A stretch of DNA of 64,000 nucleotides from Martelella alba (GCF_006516955.1 NZ_VHLG01000009.1:1-64000), one strand, 5' to 3'. Positions 25,966 to 35,557 are shown, counted from the stretch's first letter. Made by a program: numbers and translations. The notes: a model not told the origin generated them from the letters alone.

Positions 25966-26991
25966 ATGAAAAAGACGCTTCTGTCTGCCGCTCTTGGCGC
26001 AGTGGTCTTTGGCCTCGGCGCTCATGGCGCGTCGGCCACGACGCTCGATGACGTCAAGGCAAAGGGCTACGTCACCTGCGGCGTCAGCACCGGTCTTCTT
26101 GGCTTCTCTGCAGCCGACGACAAGGGAGAATGGTCGGGGCTGGACGTTGATTATTGCCGCGGCATTGCTGCTGCAATCTTCGCCGATCCGACGGCTGTAA
26201 AGTTTGTGCCGACCACCGGCACCGATCGCTTCCCGGCTCTGCAGTCCGGTGAAGTCGATGTTCTGACACGTAACACTACCTGGACGCTGAGCCGCGACAC
26301 CTCGCTCGGCTTCAACTTCCGCGCCGTCAACTATTACGATGGCCAGGGCTTCATGGTTCCGAAGAGCCTGGGCGTTGATTCCGCCCTGCAGCTTTCCGGC
26401 GCCGCTGTCTGCGTCCAGTCCGGCACCACGACGGAACTGAACCTCGCCGACTATTTCAAGGCCAACGGCATGGAATACAACCCGGTTGTATTCGAAGCAC
26501 TTGAAGACGTGAACAACGCCTTCGATCAGGGCCGTTGCGACGTCTACACCACTGACCAGTCTGGCCTTTATGCTATCCGCCTGACGCTTTCCAACCCGGA
26601 TGATTACGTCATTCTGCCGGAAATCATCTCCAAGGAACCGCTTGGCCCGGCCGTTCGCCAGGGCGACGACCAGTGGTTCGACATCGTTTCCTGGGTTCAG
26701 TATGCGATGGTCAATGCGGAAGAAATGGGTATCACCATGGCCAATGTCGACGACATGGTTTCTTCCGACAACCCGAACATCAAGCGTCTGCTCGGCGGCG
26801 AAGCTGACAGCAAGCTCGGCACCGATCTCGGCCTTGATGAAAAGTGGGCTTACAACATCATCAAGTATGTTGGTAACTACGGCGAAGTCTTCGACAAGGA
26901 TGTCGGCACCGGCAGCCCGCTGAAGATCGAGCGCGGCCTCAACGCCCTGTGGACAAAGGGCGGCCTGCAGTACGGCCCGCCGGTACGCTAA
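25966..26991 (+). CDS. aapJ: General L-amino acid ABC transporter, substrate-binding protein
   Basis: A 341-residue periplasmic binding protein with a signal peptide (GLGAHGASA-T, about residue 25). It shows the family 3 solute-binding pattern GYVTCGVSTGLLGFS, WSGLDVDYCRGIAAAIF and VDVLTRNTTWTLSRD, the AapJ/BztA type that binds many L-amino acids. SD-like GGGAAA precedes the ATG. It is the first gene of aapJQMP; a strong intercistronic hairpin follows, which may give a higher AapJ level than the membrane subunits. Confidence 0.95.
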   Translation: MKKTLLSAALGAVVFGLGAHGASATTLDDVKAKGYVTCGVSTGLLGFSAADDKGEWSGLDVDYCRGIAAAIFADPTAVKFVPTTGTDRFPALQSGEVDVLTRNTTWTLSRDTSLGFNFRAVNYYDGQGFMVPKSLGVDSALQLSGAAVCVQSGTTTELNLADYFKANGMEYNPVVFEALEDVNNAFDQGRCDVYTTDQSGLYAIRLTLSNPDDYVILPEIISKEPLGPAVRQGDDQWFDIVSWVQYAMVNAEEMGITMANVDDMVSSDNPNIKRLLGGEADSKLGTDLGLDEKWAYNIIKYVGNYGEVFDKDVGTGSPLKIERGLNALWTKGGLQYGPPVR

Positions 26992-27024
26992 GACCGGTAC
27001 ACTACCCTTTATGGTCATGAATAC

Positions 27025-27051
27025 GGCAAGGCGGGTTCTGCCCGTCTTGCC
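27025..27051 (+). promoter_or_regulatory. Intercistronic hairpin between aapJ and aapQ
   Basis: An 11-bp stem (27025-27035 with 27041-27051, one G-T pair) with loop TTCTG. It is followed only by CTTACAAAA, a weak T content. Such hairpins commonly protect the binding-protein mRNA or partially terminate. Confidence 0.65.
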
Positions 27052-27091
27052 CTTACAAAAATAAACCAGACAAAGGGCTTTCGGGGAAAAT

Positions 27092-28285
27092 ATGGCTGAG
27101 CAGACAAACAATTCTCCCATGCGGGAATCCAGCATTGCGGCAATGCTTTACAATCCTGCCGTGCGTGGTTTCTTCTACCAATTCATAACGCTGGTCCTGT
27201 TTCTTGCAGCGATCTGGTGGGTGGTTGACAACACGGTGGCGAACTTGAACCGGGCCGGTATTGCCTCCGGTTTCGGCTTTCTGGGAAATCGCGCCGGCTT
27301 CGATATTTCGCAGTCGCTGATTCCCTACAATAATGACATGACCTATGGCCGCGCCTTTGTGGTCGGGCTCATCAACACGATTGCGGTCTCGATCACGGCG
27401 ATCATCACGGCCACGATCGTCGGCTTTATCGTTGGCGTCGGGCGCCTGTCACGCAACTGGCTGGTGGCCAAGCTCTGCCAGGTCTATGTGGAAATCTTCC
27501 GCAACATTCCCCCGCTGCTCGTTATCTTCTTCTTTTATACCGGCGTGCTGTCGATCCTGCCATCTCCGCGCGAATCGCTGGAGCTGCCGCTGGATATGTA
27601 TCTGAACAATCGCGGGCTCACCGTTCCTATGCCGGTCTTTGGCCCCGGATCGATCGCGATCCTGATTGCCTTCGTCATCGGCATCGTCGCAACGATCGGC
27701 ATTTCGATGTGGGCCAAGAAGCGTCAGATGGCGACTGGTCAGCAATTCCCCGTTTTTTCGACGGGCCTTGCTCTCATCATCGGTCTTCCGGTTCTGGCCT
27801 TTTTTGTCACCGGCATGCCCGTCACCTTTGACATGCCCAAGCTCGGACGCTTCAACCTGTCGGGTGGTGCCTCGCTCCGTCCGGAATTCATGTCACTCTA
27901 TCTGGCGCTCTCGCTCTACACCGCCGCCTTCATGGCTGAAATCATTCGCGGCGGCATCAATGGTGTTGCCAAGGGACAGACCGAGGCCGCCAATGCGCTG
28001 GGCCTGCACCCCAATCTCGTCACCCGTCTCGTGGTCGTACCGCAGGCGATGCGCATCATCATTCCGCCGCTGACATCGGAATATCTGAGCCTGACGAAGA
28101 ACTCTTCGCTCGCCATCGCCATTGGCTATGCCGATATCGTTGCCGTCGGCAAAACGATTCTGAACCAGACCGGTCAGGCCGTTGAAGTCGTGACGATCTG
28201 GATGGTGGTCTATCTGTCGCTCAGCGTGCTCACCTCGGTGTTCATGAACTGGTTCAATGCCAAGATGGCGCTGGTGGAGAGGTAA
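27092..28285 (+). CDS. aapQ: General L-amino acid ABC transporter, permease
   Basis: A 397-residue inner-membrane permease of the HisM/AapQ type, longer than simple polar amino-acid permeases because of an inserted segment between helices. The EAA-type loop is [11 protein letters not shown]-like ([32 protein letters not shown]). The ATG has GGGG upstream. It forms a heterodimer with AapM, whose ATG is 1 bp past the aapQ stop. Confidence 0.94.
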   Translation: MAEQTNNSPMRESSIAAMLYNPAVRGFFYQFITLVLFLAAIWWVVDNTVANLNRAGIASGFGFLGNRAGFDISQSLIPYNNDMTYGRAFVVGLINTIAVSITAIITATIVGFIVGVGRLSRNWLVAKLCQVYVEIFRNIPPLLVIFFFYTGVLSILPSPRESLELPLDMYLNNRGLTVPMPVFGPGSIAILIAFVIGIVATIGISMWAKKRQMATGQQFPVFSTGLALIIGLPVLAFFVTGMPVTFDMPKLGRFNLSGGASLRPEFMSLYLALSLYTAAFMAEIIRGGINGVAKGQTEAANALGLHPNLVTRLVVVPQAMRIIIPPLTSEYLSLTKNSSLAIAIGYADIVAVGKTILNQTGQAVEVVTIWMVVYLSLSVLTSVFMNWFNAKMALVER

Positions 28286-28286
28286 G

Positions 28287-29441
28287 ATGGTGCACGACGT
28301 CAAATTCGTCCGATCGGAAATGCTCGGCCAGTCCGCAGCACCCGAAAACACGCATTCAATCGCATCCTGGACCCGCGCCAACCTTCTGGCCACACCCAAG
28401 GATGTCATTCTGACAATCATTGCCATCGCTCTTCTGGTCTGGGCCCTGCCGCCACTGATCGACTGGCTGTTCATCAATGCCGCCTGGACCGGCTCCGGCC
28501 GCGAAGCCTGCGCCACGGTTGCCCAGGGCGGTATCCGGCCGGAAGGCTGGAGCGGCGCCTGCTGGGCCTTTGTCGGCGCCAAGTTCGATCAGATCCTGTT
28601 CGGGCGCTATCCCGATGCCCAGTTCTGGCGGCCGATCCTGGTCTTCGTGCTGTTCACGATCCTGCTGATCCCGATGCTGATGCCCTCGGCACCGAAGAAG
28701 GGGCTGAACGCCGTTTTGCTCTTCTTCGTATTGCCGATTGTGTCTTTCATCCTGATCTATGGCGGCTATTTCGGCATGCCGCGTGTCGAAACCGCTGACT
28801 GGGGCGGGTTGATGATCACGCTGATCCTGTCCTTCTTCGGCATTGCCGTCTCGCTGCCGCTCGGTATTCTGCTGGCGCTCGGGCGGCGTTCCAAGATGCC
28901 GGTGATCAAGATGCTGTCTGTGATCTTCATCGAAGTCGTGCGCGGTGTGCCGCTGATCACGGTCCTGTTCATGGCCAGCGTCATGCTGCCGCTGTTCCTG
29001 CCGCAGGGCTGGACTTTCGACAAGTTCCTGCGTGCGGTCATCGGTGTGTCGCTGTTTACCTCCGCTTATATGGCAGAGGTTATTCGCGGCGGCTTGCAGG
29101 CCATGCCCAAGGGCCAGTTTGAAGGCGCTGCCTCGCTCGGGCTCTCCTACTGGCAGACCATGCGGCTGATCATCCTGCCGCAGGCCATCAAGCTGGTTAT
29201 TCCGTCGATCGTGAACATCTTCATCTCGATCTTCAAGGATACGTCGCTGGTTTCGATCATCGGCATGTTCGATCTGCTCGGCATCATCAAGTTCAACTTC
29301 TCCGATGCCAGCTGGGCTTCACCCATGACACCGCTCACCGGTCTCGTCTTTGCCGGTTTTGTCTTCTGGCTGTTCTGCTTCGGCATGTCGCGTTATTCCG
29401 ACTTCATGGAACGCCATCTCGACACCGGGCATAAACGATAG
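28287..29441 (+). CDS. aapM: General L-amino acid ABC transporter, permease
   Basis: A 384-residue permease. The ATG at 28287 follows GAGAGG and the aapQ stop by one base; the 10-residue upstream extension is rejected. Family features are the EAA loop [25 protein letters not shown] and the extended N-terminal half typical of AapM/BztC. It pairs with AapQ in the membrane. Confidence 0.94.
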   Translation: MVHDVKFVRSEMLGQSAAPENTHSIASWTRANLLATPKDVILTIIAIALLVWALPPLIDWLFINAAWTGSGREACATVAQGGIRPEGWSGACWAFVGAKFDQILFGRYPDAQFWRPILVFVLFTILLIPMLMPSAPKKGLNAVLLFFVLPIVSFILIYGGYFGMPRVETADWGGLMITLILSFFGIAVSLPLGILLALGRRSKMPVIKMLSVIFIEVVRGVPLITVLFMASVMLPLFLPQGWTFDKFLRAVIGVSLFTSAYMAEVIRGGLQAMPKGQFEGAASLGLSYWQTMRLIILPQAIKLVIPSIVNIFISIFKDTSLVSIIGMFDLLGIIKFNFSDASWASPMTPLTGLVFAGFVFWLFCFGMSRYSDFMERHLDTGHKR

Positions 29442-29459
29442 GAATTGAAGGGGAAAATC

Positions 29460-30236
29460 ATGGCTGACCTATCCCATGAATCGCAGATGACCGTTTCGGA
29501 AACCGAAGTTGCGGTCGAGCTTATCCATGTCAACAAGTGGTATGGTGACTTTCACGTGCTGCGCGACATCAACCTCAAGGTCATGCGCGGCGAGCGCATC
29601 GTCATTGCCGGTCCATCGGGTTCCGGCAAGTCGACGATGATCCGCTGCATCAACCGCCTTGAAGAGCATCAGCAGGGCGACATCATCGTCGACAATGTCG
29701 AACTCACCGACGATCTGAAAAAGATCGACGAAGTGCGTCGCGAGGTCGGCATGGTGTTCCAGCACTTCAACCTGTTTCCGCATTTGACCATCCTGGAAAA
29801 CTGCACGCTGGCGCCGATCTGGGTGCGCAAGATGCCGAAAAAGGAAGCCGAAGAAATCGCAATGCATTACCTGACGCGGGTCAAGATCCCCGATCAGGCC
29901 AATAAATATCCCGGTCAGCTTTCCGGCGGTCAGCAGCAGCGCGTGGCGATTGCCCGTTCGCTGTGCATGAGCCCGAAGATCATGCTGTTCGACGAGCCCA
30001 CCTCGGCGCTCGACCCGGAAATGATCAAGGAAGTGCTGGACACCATGGTTTCACTTGCCGAAGAAGGCATGACCATGCTCTGCGTCACCCACGAAATGGG
30101 CTTCGCCCGCCAGGTTGCCAACCGGGTTATCTTCATGGACCAGGGACAGATCGTCGAGCAGAATTCGCCAGCCGAGTTCTTCGATAACCCGCAGCATGAG
30201 CGGACCAAGCTGTTCCTCAGCCAGATCCTGCACTGA
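29460..30236 (+). CDS. aapP: General L-amino acid ABC transporter, ATP-binding protein
   Basis: A 258-residue ATPase with Walker [11 protein letters not shown]-loop [11 protein letters not shown], signature LSGGQQQRV, Walker [12 protein letters not shown] and H-loop [10 protein letters not shown]. The ATG at 29460 has AAGGGG upstream; a TTG at 29445 is in frame but lies within that SD. Last gene of the operon, followed by a strong terminator. Confidence 0.96.
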   Translation: MADLSHESQMTVSETEVAVELIHVNKWYGDFHVLRDINLKVMRGERIVIAGPSGSGKSTMIRCINRLEEHQQGDIIVDNVELTDDLKKIDEVRREVGMVFQHFNLFPHLTILENCTLAPIWVRKMPKKEAEEIAMHYLTRVKIPDQANKYPGQLSGGQQQRVAIARSLCMSPKIMLFDEPTSALDPEMIKEVLDTMVSLAEEGMTMLCVTHEMGFARQVANRVIFMDQGQIVEQNSPAEFFDNPQHERTKLFLSQILH

Positions 30237-30261
30237 TCCGATCAGACAGAACCTGAAATTG

Positions 30262-30287
30262 AAACGGGCCGGAAAACGGCCCGTTTT
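30262..30287 (+). terminator. Rho-independent terminator of aapJQMP (proximal copy)
   Basis: A 10-bp stem (30262-30271 with 30277-30286), loop GAAAA, then TTTTAGTTT. A near-duplicate lies on the far side of the repeat element at 30496-30518. Confidence 0.9.
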
Positions 30288-30291
30288 AGTT

Positions 30292-30490
30292 TGCTGACAA
30301 ACCTCCCCCTTTTTCTGACGTCATGCCTGTGCTTGGTCCACAGGCATCCAGCTGCTATGCGTCTGCACGGAGAAAAACTCCTATAATCCAATGCTATGAA
30401 GAGCCTGGATCCCCGTGACGAGCACGGGGATGACGACGGAGGGTGAGGCTATTCCACCTCCAACAAGCAATCTGAATGGCTTTGTCAGCA
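30292..30490 (+). repeat. 199-bp palindromic repeat element, copy A
   Basis: The element is bounded by perfect 10-bp inverted repeats (TGCTGACAAA at 30292-30301, TTTGTCAGCA at 30481-30490). Inside are two hairpin modules facing each other, CGTCAT-GCCTGTGC...ACAGGC-ATCCAG (about 30319-30351) and CTGGAT-CCCCGTG...CACGGGG-ATGACG (about 30404-30435), the pan-alphaproteobacterial type of palindromic repeat. It is non-coding, has no transposase, and is highly similar to 55027-55226 on the other strand. It sits between duplicated copies of the aapP terminator. Confidence 0.88.
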
Positions 30491-30495
30491 GTCTG

Positions 30496-30525
30496 ACGGG
30501 CCGAAAATGGCCCGTTTTCTTTTTG
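30496..30525 (+). terminator. Duplicated aapP terminator (distal copy)
   Basis: A 7-bp stem (30496-30502 with 30509-30515), loop GAAAAT, then TTTTCTTTTT. It differs from the proximal terminator by a few bases. Confidence 0.85.
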
Positions 30526-30541
30526 ACAAGACATTTCCAGA

Positions 30542-30587
30542 CGACAGCATCGTCCTTTGTGCATCCGAATGGATGCACGGCGCTCTG
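30542..30587. repeat. Rhizobial intergenic palindromic element (RIME-like)
   Basis: A perfect 8-bp hairpin GTGCATCC/GGATGCAC (30559-30566 with 30571-30578) is framed by CATCGTCCTTT on the left and GGCGCTCT on the right. From memory this matches the very common rhizobial intergenic motif that reads CGTCCTTTGCGCGTC...GACGCGCGGCGCT. Only one copy is seen in the window. Confidence 0.55.
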
Positions 30588-30931
30588 GCCGTTCCCGCAA
30601 ACGACGAAGGGAACGCTGAAATGGTGCTCCCCTCCCCGTTGCCAAGAATTGCAATAGCAGCTCTATGCGCTGCCGGCCTTTCCTTCCGGCGAAGCAGAAT
30701 GGAAGCTTCCGCGAACCGGTAATGACATCCACAACCACATTCGCCCTGATCCGGAAAACCGGCCCGATTGAGCTGCACGACATTCGGATTTTCGATTTTT
30801 TCATAGGATGGACAGGGATTCTTTTAGGCGGGCAACAGCGGAAATGACCGTTGCAGGCAAATCCTGGCAGCAGCTCACCAGATGCATGTCCAGCCAGAAA
30901 ATTTTCTTCGAAAAGCAGGAAGAAATCCAAG

Positions 30932-31378
30932 ATGAATAACGAACCATATGCCAACCGAAACCTCAATATCAATGAAATACTCCTGCGCCGGGCGCTGGAA
31001 GCCGCGCAGAGACGCCAGAATGATCTGGAACAGCAGCAAGAGCAGGAAAGGCAAAGACAGGAGGCGCAACAACGGCAAGATGATTTCAACAGGAATGCAA
31101 GCCTGACGCAACGCAGCGCTCTTGCCGTGTTCGAGGAGGCAAACCGGAATGGCACAGCGGTCAAGGATCTGCCTATACCTCCAAAGATGCAGGCCTTGGT
31201 CAGATCCTTCGATGACGGCAAACAAAAATCGCGAGATGCACAGCCTTCGACAAGCGCGAATACGTATCACCCCGCTCCCCAGGACTTTGCCGGCGCGCCC
31301 TCGGGCCACAGAAACGATGCGCAGAATATCATGGATGATAATGTCAGCGCCGGGGGCTCTTGGAACCAGTCACGGTAG
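30932..31378 (+). CDS. Hypothetical Gln/Arg-rich coiled-coil protein
   Basis: A 148-residue protein with no signal peptide or membrane segment. Residues 20-55 are a highly charged, Gln-rich helix (repeats of RQ, QQ, EQ) likely to form a coiled coil. The second half is Ser/Pro/Asn-rich and probably disordered (SANTYHPAPQDF, SAGGSWNQSR). The ATG at 30932 has AGGAAG 9 nt upstream; the 27-residue upstream extension is not used. I do not recognise a family. Its position in repeat-rich DNA suggests an accessory gene. Confidence 0.55.
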   Translation: MNNEPYANRNLNINEILLRRALEAAQRRQNDLEQQQEQERQRQEAQQRQDDFNRNASLTQRSALAVFEEANRNGTAVKDLPIPPKMQALVRSFDDGKQKSRDAQPSTSANTYHPAPQDFAGAPSGHRNDAQNIMDDNVSAGGSWNQSR

Positions 31379-31443
31379 CGCCCAGCAGGGGCGCCGCGGC
31401 AGCGGCGTTCCGCAATGCCTCAAAAGCAAAGAACAGGCGTGTG

Positions 31444-31878
31444 TCAGAGCAATCCCAGCTCGGCAAGCTCGGCACGAAGTTCATCAGGCAGTTCCTCACC
31501 GCCCTCGCCCATATCGAGGTCGCGCGGCGCCTCCTCGCCCTTGAGATAGCGCCAGCCCTGGAACGGACGGCGGGGCACCGGCACGGTTTCGACCACCTGC
31601 GGCGCCAAAATGAGGTCGCAGCGCTCGATCCCCTGTCCGTCCGTATGGTTGGCGATATCGAGAAGTGCCTGGCGCGCGCGCACCTGTCCGTTGATAACCC
31701 AGTAGAGCGAACCGCCATCCAGCAGCTCGTCACGCCGCTTCGGCGTCATCCGCGTGGTATGGACACTGTGCGGCTCCATTCCGGCGGAAATCGCCGCCAT
31801 GGCGCGGTCAGCAACCCATTCGCGCAGATCGTCAATGCCGGTCGCACCGACGCAGAGTTTGAGAATGTGAAGGCTCAT
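31444..31878 (-). CDS. DUF1489 family protein
   Basis: A 144-residue protein matching DUF1489: MSLHILKLCVGATGIDDLREW at the start, GGSLYWVINGQVRARQ in the middle, LILAPQVVETVPVPRRPFQGWRYL after it, and an acidic C-terminus (LPDELRAELAELGLL). The function is unknown. It is probably cotranscribed with sdaA, which ends 54 bp upstream on the same strand. Confidence 0.88.
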   Translation of the reverse strand: MSLHILKLCVGATGIDDLREWVADRAMAAISAGMEPHSVHTTRMTPKRRDELLDGGSLYWVINGQVRARQALLDIANHTDGQGIERCDLILAPQVVETVPVPRRPFQGWRYLKGEEAPRDLDMGEGGEELPDELRAELAELGLL

Positions 31879-31932
31879 AATCTTCTTGAACCGCCGATGG
31901 TGATCGCGGTCAAGCCCCAATTCATGGTGATT

Positions 31933-33345
31933 TCAGCAATCCACCACATTGACGGCGAGACCACCGAGTGAGGTTTCCTTGTAACGCTCGTCCATATCAC
32001 CACCGGTCTGGCGCATGGTTTCGATGCAATTGTCGAGCGGTACGAAATGACTGCCATCGCCCTTCAGCGCCAGCGATGCCGCCGTCACCGCCTTCACCGC
32101 CCCCAGAGCATTGCGCTCGATACAAGGCACCTGCACAAGCCCCGCGACAGGATCACATGTCATACCGAGATGATGTTCGAGCGCGATTTCGGCGGCGTTT
32201 TCGATCTGCTCCGGTGTGCCGCCCATGGCGGCGGCGAGACCGGCAGCGGCCATGGCAGAGGCCGAGCCGACTTCGCCCTGACAGCCGACTTCGGCGCCAG
32301 AGATGGACGCATTGGTCTTTATGATGCCGCCGACCGCTGCGGCAGTCAGCAGGAAATCGCGGATCGTTTCCCGCCCCACACTGTCGTGAAATTCACGGAA
32401 ATAGCGCAAGGTGGCGGGAATGACGCCGGCCGCACCATTGGTGGGCGCCGTCACAACCCGCCCTCCCGCGGCATTTTCCTCATTCACCGCCATGGCGAAA
32501 ACGGAAAGCCAGTCATTGGCCATCATCGGATCGAACTGATTGTGCTGCCGATCGTTGAGAAGCCGCTGATAAAGCCTGCCGGCGCGACGCTTCACCCTGA
32601 GACCGCCGGGCAGCACGCCTTCGCCTTTCAGCCCGCGATCAATACAGTCGCTCATGGTTGCGTAGAGCCGGTCGAGCCCGCTATCAAGCGCTGTCCGGGA
32701 CATATGCGCTTCCTCGTTGGCACGTTTCATAGCAGCAATCGTCAGGCCGGATCGTGCGGCCATGCCCAGCATTTCACGCGCACTACGGAAGGGAAAGGGC
32801 ACATCTTGCACACCAGCAGCCCGCACCTGGTCCGGACCATTGTTCCGCAAGGCCTCAAGCTCGGTATCACTGAGCACAAACCCGCCACCGATCGAATAAT
32901 AGGTTCGCCTGAGCAGGACGGCGCCATTCTGGTCCAGAGCCGAAAAAATCATGCCATTGGCATGGCCCGGCAGAGGCGTCTTGCGATCAAAAACGAGATC
33001 CTGATCGATATCGAAAAGATAGGGCTCATGGCCTGGCGGCGTCAACCTATGGGTTTCACGGACACTGGCAATGATCCCATCCATCCGGTCAGGCTCGACC
33101 GTTTCCGGCCGTTCACCGGCAAGACCGAGGATCACGGCCCGGTCTGTTGCATGGCCCACGCCGGTAAAGGCGAGCGAGCCATGCAGGCTGACGGCAAGCC
33201 GCACGACACGCGCGCCGGCCGGACGCGGCCAATCAGCCGATGCAATCAGATCAAGGAATCGCGCGCCTGCCGACATCGGCCCCATTGTATGGGAGCTGGA
33301 CGGTCCGACACCGATCTTGAACACCTCAAAAACCGATAGAAACAT
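31933..33345 (-). CDS. sdaA: L-serine dehydratase
   Basis: A 470-residue iron-sulfur L-serine ammonia-lyase making pyruvate and ammonia. The N-terminal beta domain carries [15 protein letters not shown]. The alpha domain has [19 protein letters not shown] and [16 protein letters not shown], whose Cys residues are expected to hold the 4Fe-4S cluster. The ATG at 33345 has GGGAG upstream at about 9 nt. The 67-codon upstream extension is rejected because homology begins at [19 protein letters not shown]. Confidence 0.95.
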   Translation of the reverse strand: MFLSVFEVFKIGVGPSSSHTMGPMSAGARFLDLIASADWPRPAGARVVRLAVSLHGSLAFTGVGHATDRAVILGLAGERPETVEPDRMDGIIASVRETHRLTPPGHEPYLFDIDQDLVFDRKTPLPGHANGMIFSALDQNGAVLLRRTYYSIGGGFVLSDTELEALRNNGPDQVRAAGVQDVPFPFRSAREMLGMAARSGLTIAAMKRANEEAHMSRTALDSGLDRLYATMSDCIDRGLKGEGVLPGGLRVKRRAGRLYQRLLNDRQHNQFDPMMANDWLSVFAMAVNEENAAGGRVVTAPTNGAAGVIPATLRYFREFHDSVGRETIRDFLLTAAAVGGIIKTNASISGAEVGCQGEVGSASAMAAAGLAAAMGGTPEQIENAAEIALEHHLGMTCDPVAGLVQVPCIERNALGAVKAVTAASLALKGDGSHFVPLDNCIETMRQTGGDMDERYKETSLGGLAVNVVDC

Positions 33346-33495
33346 GGCCTTGCTCCCTGCTCCGAATGCCGCGTTATTCAAAAAGGGTAGCGATGGATTG
33401 CGGCAAGACAAGCGCTTGCGACCGACACCGCTTCTGCCATGGGCGACACCTGTCAACATCAGGCGCGGCGAAGAGACCTCACAGCCAGAACGAAA

Positions 33496-33530
33496 ACAAC
33501 GGCGGATCCGAAGGAGGATCACGCCGTTGT
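33496..33530 (-). terminator. Terminator of the 33-residue membrane protein gene
   Basis: On the minus strand ACAACGGC pairs with GCCGTTGT (33523-33530 with 33496-33503), an inner GATCC/GGATC extends the stem, and TTTTCG follows. It lies 26 bp past the small ORF stop. Confidence 0.75.
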
Positions 33531-33555
33531 CTTTCAATCTGCTCAAGTCTGCTGT

Positions 33556-33657
33556 TCAGACAGCGACAAAGAGATATACAAGTCCAAGGATGGCGCCAAT
33601 ACCGACCACGGCGCGAATGGTGATGCCCCAGCAGGACCTCTGTACGGTGTCTTCCAT
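33556..33657 (-). CDS. Small single-pass membrane protein (33 residues)
   Basis: An ATG at 33657 with GGAG 5 nt upstream opens a 33-codon frame: a short polar start (MEDTVQRSCWG) followed by a hydrophobic helix of about 20 residues (VVGIGAILGLVYLFVAV). A strong terminator follows in the same orientation. SD, transmembrane segment and terminator together support a real small gene. I do not recognise a family. It is independent of sdaA, which starts 210 bp further downstream on the same strand. Confidence 0.65.
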   Translation of the reverse strand: MEDTVQRSCWGITIRAVVGIGAILGLVYLFVAV

Positions 33658-33893
33658 GATAACTCCGTTTGTCACTTTCCCATCCGGCAGTGGGAAGTTG
33701 CCGTGATGATGGTTACCCCTTTATTAAAATCTGTAACATTTCGCAATCATAAAAAGGCGAAATTGTGTGTTAGTGGCGGGGCACGGCTTGCAATAGACTG
33801 TTCCGGCAGGCAAATCTCCCTCAAAAGGCCATACTGGTTAATCAGAGATCAAATCTCAGTGATTCGGCCGCGACACAGGGCCCGGAGCCGCAA

Positions 33894-34607
33894 ATGACCA
33901 ATATCGATGCCCTGGCACTTCTGTTCTTTCTACTGACCTGGGTGCTGTTCGACCGGGTGGTTTCCGGTACATGGCGGCTGACCCGACGCATGAGCCTCAG
34001 TGAGGCGATGATGGTACATCGCAAGCGCTGGATGATCACCTCGCTGACACGTGACCTGAAGATGATCGATACACAGATCCTCTCCGGCCTGCAGAACGGC
34101 ACAGCCTTTTTCGCCTCGACATCAATCTTCGCGATCGGCGGCTGCTTTGCGCTGATGGGCGATGCAGACCGCGCACAGAGCCTGTTTTCCGACTTACCCG
34201 GCTGGCTTCAGGGCTCACGCCTCGCCTTCGAAATCAAGGCTGGCGGCCTGGCGGCAATCTTTGGCTATTCCTTTTTCAAATTTGGCTGGTCCTACCGGCT
34301 GTTCAATTACAACACCATTCTCTTTGGTGCGCTGCCAATGATGCGCGACACCGATGCCGACCGCAAACAGGCGGAATCCGCTGCGGAAAAGGTCGCCGAG
34401 GTGAACATTCTCGCTGCACGCCATTTTAACGCCGGACTTCGCGCCATCTTCCTGTCCATTGGATATCTCGGCTGGTTTCTCAGCCCCTATATCTTTATCG
34501 CCACGACGGCCTTTGTCTTTGTGATCCTGACCCGCCGGCAATATTTCTCACCGGCAAGGGCGGTGATCGTCGAGGCCATATCCCCTGCAACCCGGACCAG
34601 CGAATGA
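33894..34607 (+). CDS. DUF599 domain membrane protein
   Basis: A 237-residue protein with four hydrophobic segments and the DUF599 features SLSEAMMVHRKRWM and DTQILSGLQNGTAFFASTS. The function is unknown. Its TGA overlaps the ATG of the next gene (ATGA), so the two are a coupled pair. Confidence 0.88.
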   Translation: MTNIDALALLFFLLTWVLFDRVVSGTWRLTRRMSLSEAMMVHRKRWMITSLTRDLKMIDTQILSGLQNGTAFFASTSIFAIGGCFALMGDADRAQSLFSDLPGWLQGSRLAFEIKAGGLAAIFGYSFFKFGWSYRLFNYNTILFGALPMMRDTDADRKQAESAAEKVAEVNILAARHFNAGLRAIFLSIGYLGWFLSPYIFIATTAFVFVILTRRQYFSPARAVIVEAISPATRTSE

Positions 34608-35557
34608 CAATCTTAAACGTCTCCAACGCCGCACTGACGCAAAAGGCGCCGCGCCCGCGCATCCACATTCTGGATGCCGCCCGCGGCATCGCCCTGATCG
34701 CCATGGCGATCTATCATTTCACCTGGGACCTTGATCATTTCGGCTATGTCGATCCGGGGCTTTCCACCCGGGGCGGTTTCGCCATCTTCGCCCATGCCAT
34801 CGCGGCGAGCTTTCTCTTCATCGCCGGTTACAGCCTCTATATGGCCCATGGCCGGCAGTGGCGAATGCGCGCCTTTGCCAAAAGGCTTGCCATTCTGGTT
34901 GTCGCAGGCGCCGCCATCACCGTGGTTTCGATCATCACCACGCCCAATGCCATCATCTATTTCGGCATTCTGCAGGCGATTGCCGTCTCCAGCATTATCG
35001 GCCTCGCCTTCGTGCGGCTTCCAGCCCCTGTCACACTTGTTGCCGGCATTGCCGCCTTCGCCTTGCCCTTCTTCATCCGTCCGGAATTCTTCGATCCACG
35101 TTATCTGGCCTGGATCACCATGCCGGCCCATCCACCGATCTCGAATGACTACGTGCCGCTTCTACCCTGGATCGGACCCTTCCTGATCGGTATCGCCGCA
35201 AGCCGACTCACTCTGCCATGGCTGAAGACGGCCTCGCTATGGCCAAAACGTGAGAATGGCTTCACCTTTCTCGGCCGGCACAGCCTGATCTTCTACCTGC
35301 TGCACCAGCCCGTGCTCTTCGGGCTTGTCTTCCTTGCAACGCTTTTCGTGCCGCCGGACCTCAGCCCTGCCTATCTCTCCAGCTGCCAGACCTCCTGCGA
35401 GGCGAGCGACAGTGCAGCCTTCTGCACATCTTATTGCAGCTGCACACTCGACAGGCTGAAAGAGGCCAAGCTGTTCACACCGCTGATGCATGATGAGACC
35501 ACCGATGGCGATGCCATCCGCCTCAATCAAATCGCGATGATGTGCAGTGTGAACTGA
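34604..35557 (+). CDS. DUF1624 / heparan-alpha-glucosaminide N-acetyltransferase-like membrane protein
   Basis: A 317-residue polytopic protein. The opening PRIHILDAARGIALIAMAIYHFTWDLDHFG is the DUF1624 signature, in which a membrane-embedded His/Asp-containing helix follows the first arginine. About eight helices follow and one loop (residues 255-295) is Cys-rich (SCQTSCEAS, FCTSYCSCT), an unusual feature worth noting. Acyl transfer across the membrane is the family inference. Confidence 0.85.
   Translation: MTILNVSNAALTQKAPRPRIHILDAARGIALIAMAIYHFTWDLDHFGYVDPGLSTRGGFAIFAHAIAASFLFIAGYSLYMAHGRQWRMRAFAKRLAILVVAGAAITVVSIITTPNAIIYFGILQAIAVSSIIGLAFVRLPAPVTLVAGIAAFALPFFIRPEFFDPRYLAWITMPAHPPISNDYVPLLPWIGPFLIGIAASRLTLPWLKTASLWPKRENGFTFLGRHSLIFYLLHQPVLFGLVFLATLFVPPDLSPAYLSSCQTSCEASDSAAFCTSYCSCTLDRLKEAKLFTPLMHDETTDGDAIRLNQIAMMCSVN

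Larger units (their letters stand above)
30491..30931. other. Repeat-rich gene-free stretch
   Basis: This 441-bp interval contains the distal aapP terminator, a second palindromic element at about 30542-30587, a further inverted pair GTTCCC/GGGAAC (about 30590-30613) and a GCCGG/CCGGC hairpin near 30672-30690. No coding sequence is supported; the interval reads as a graveyard of small repeats upstream of the Gln-rich protein gene. Confidence 0.6.

Noticed and set aside
33366-33706. Plus-strand ORFs upstream of DUF599
   Set aside because: They cover the antisense of the small membrane protein and its terminator and have no SD; the minus-strand small gene explains the region better.
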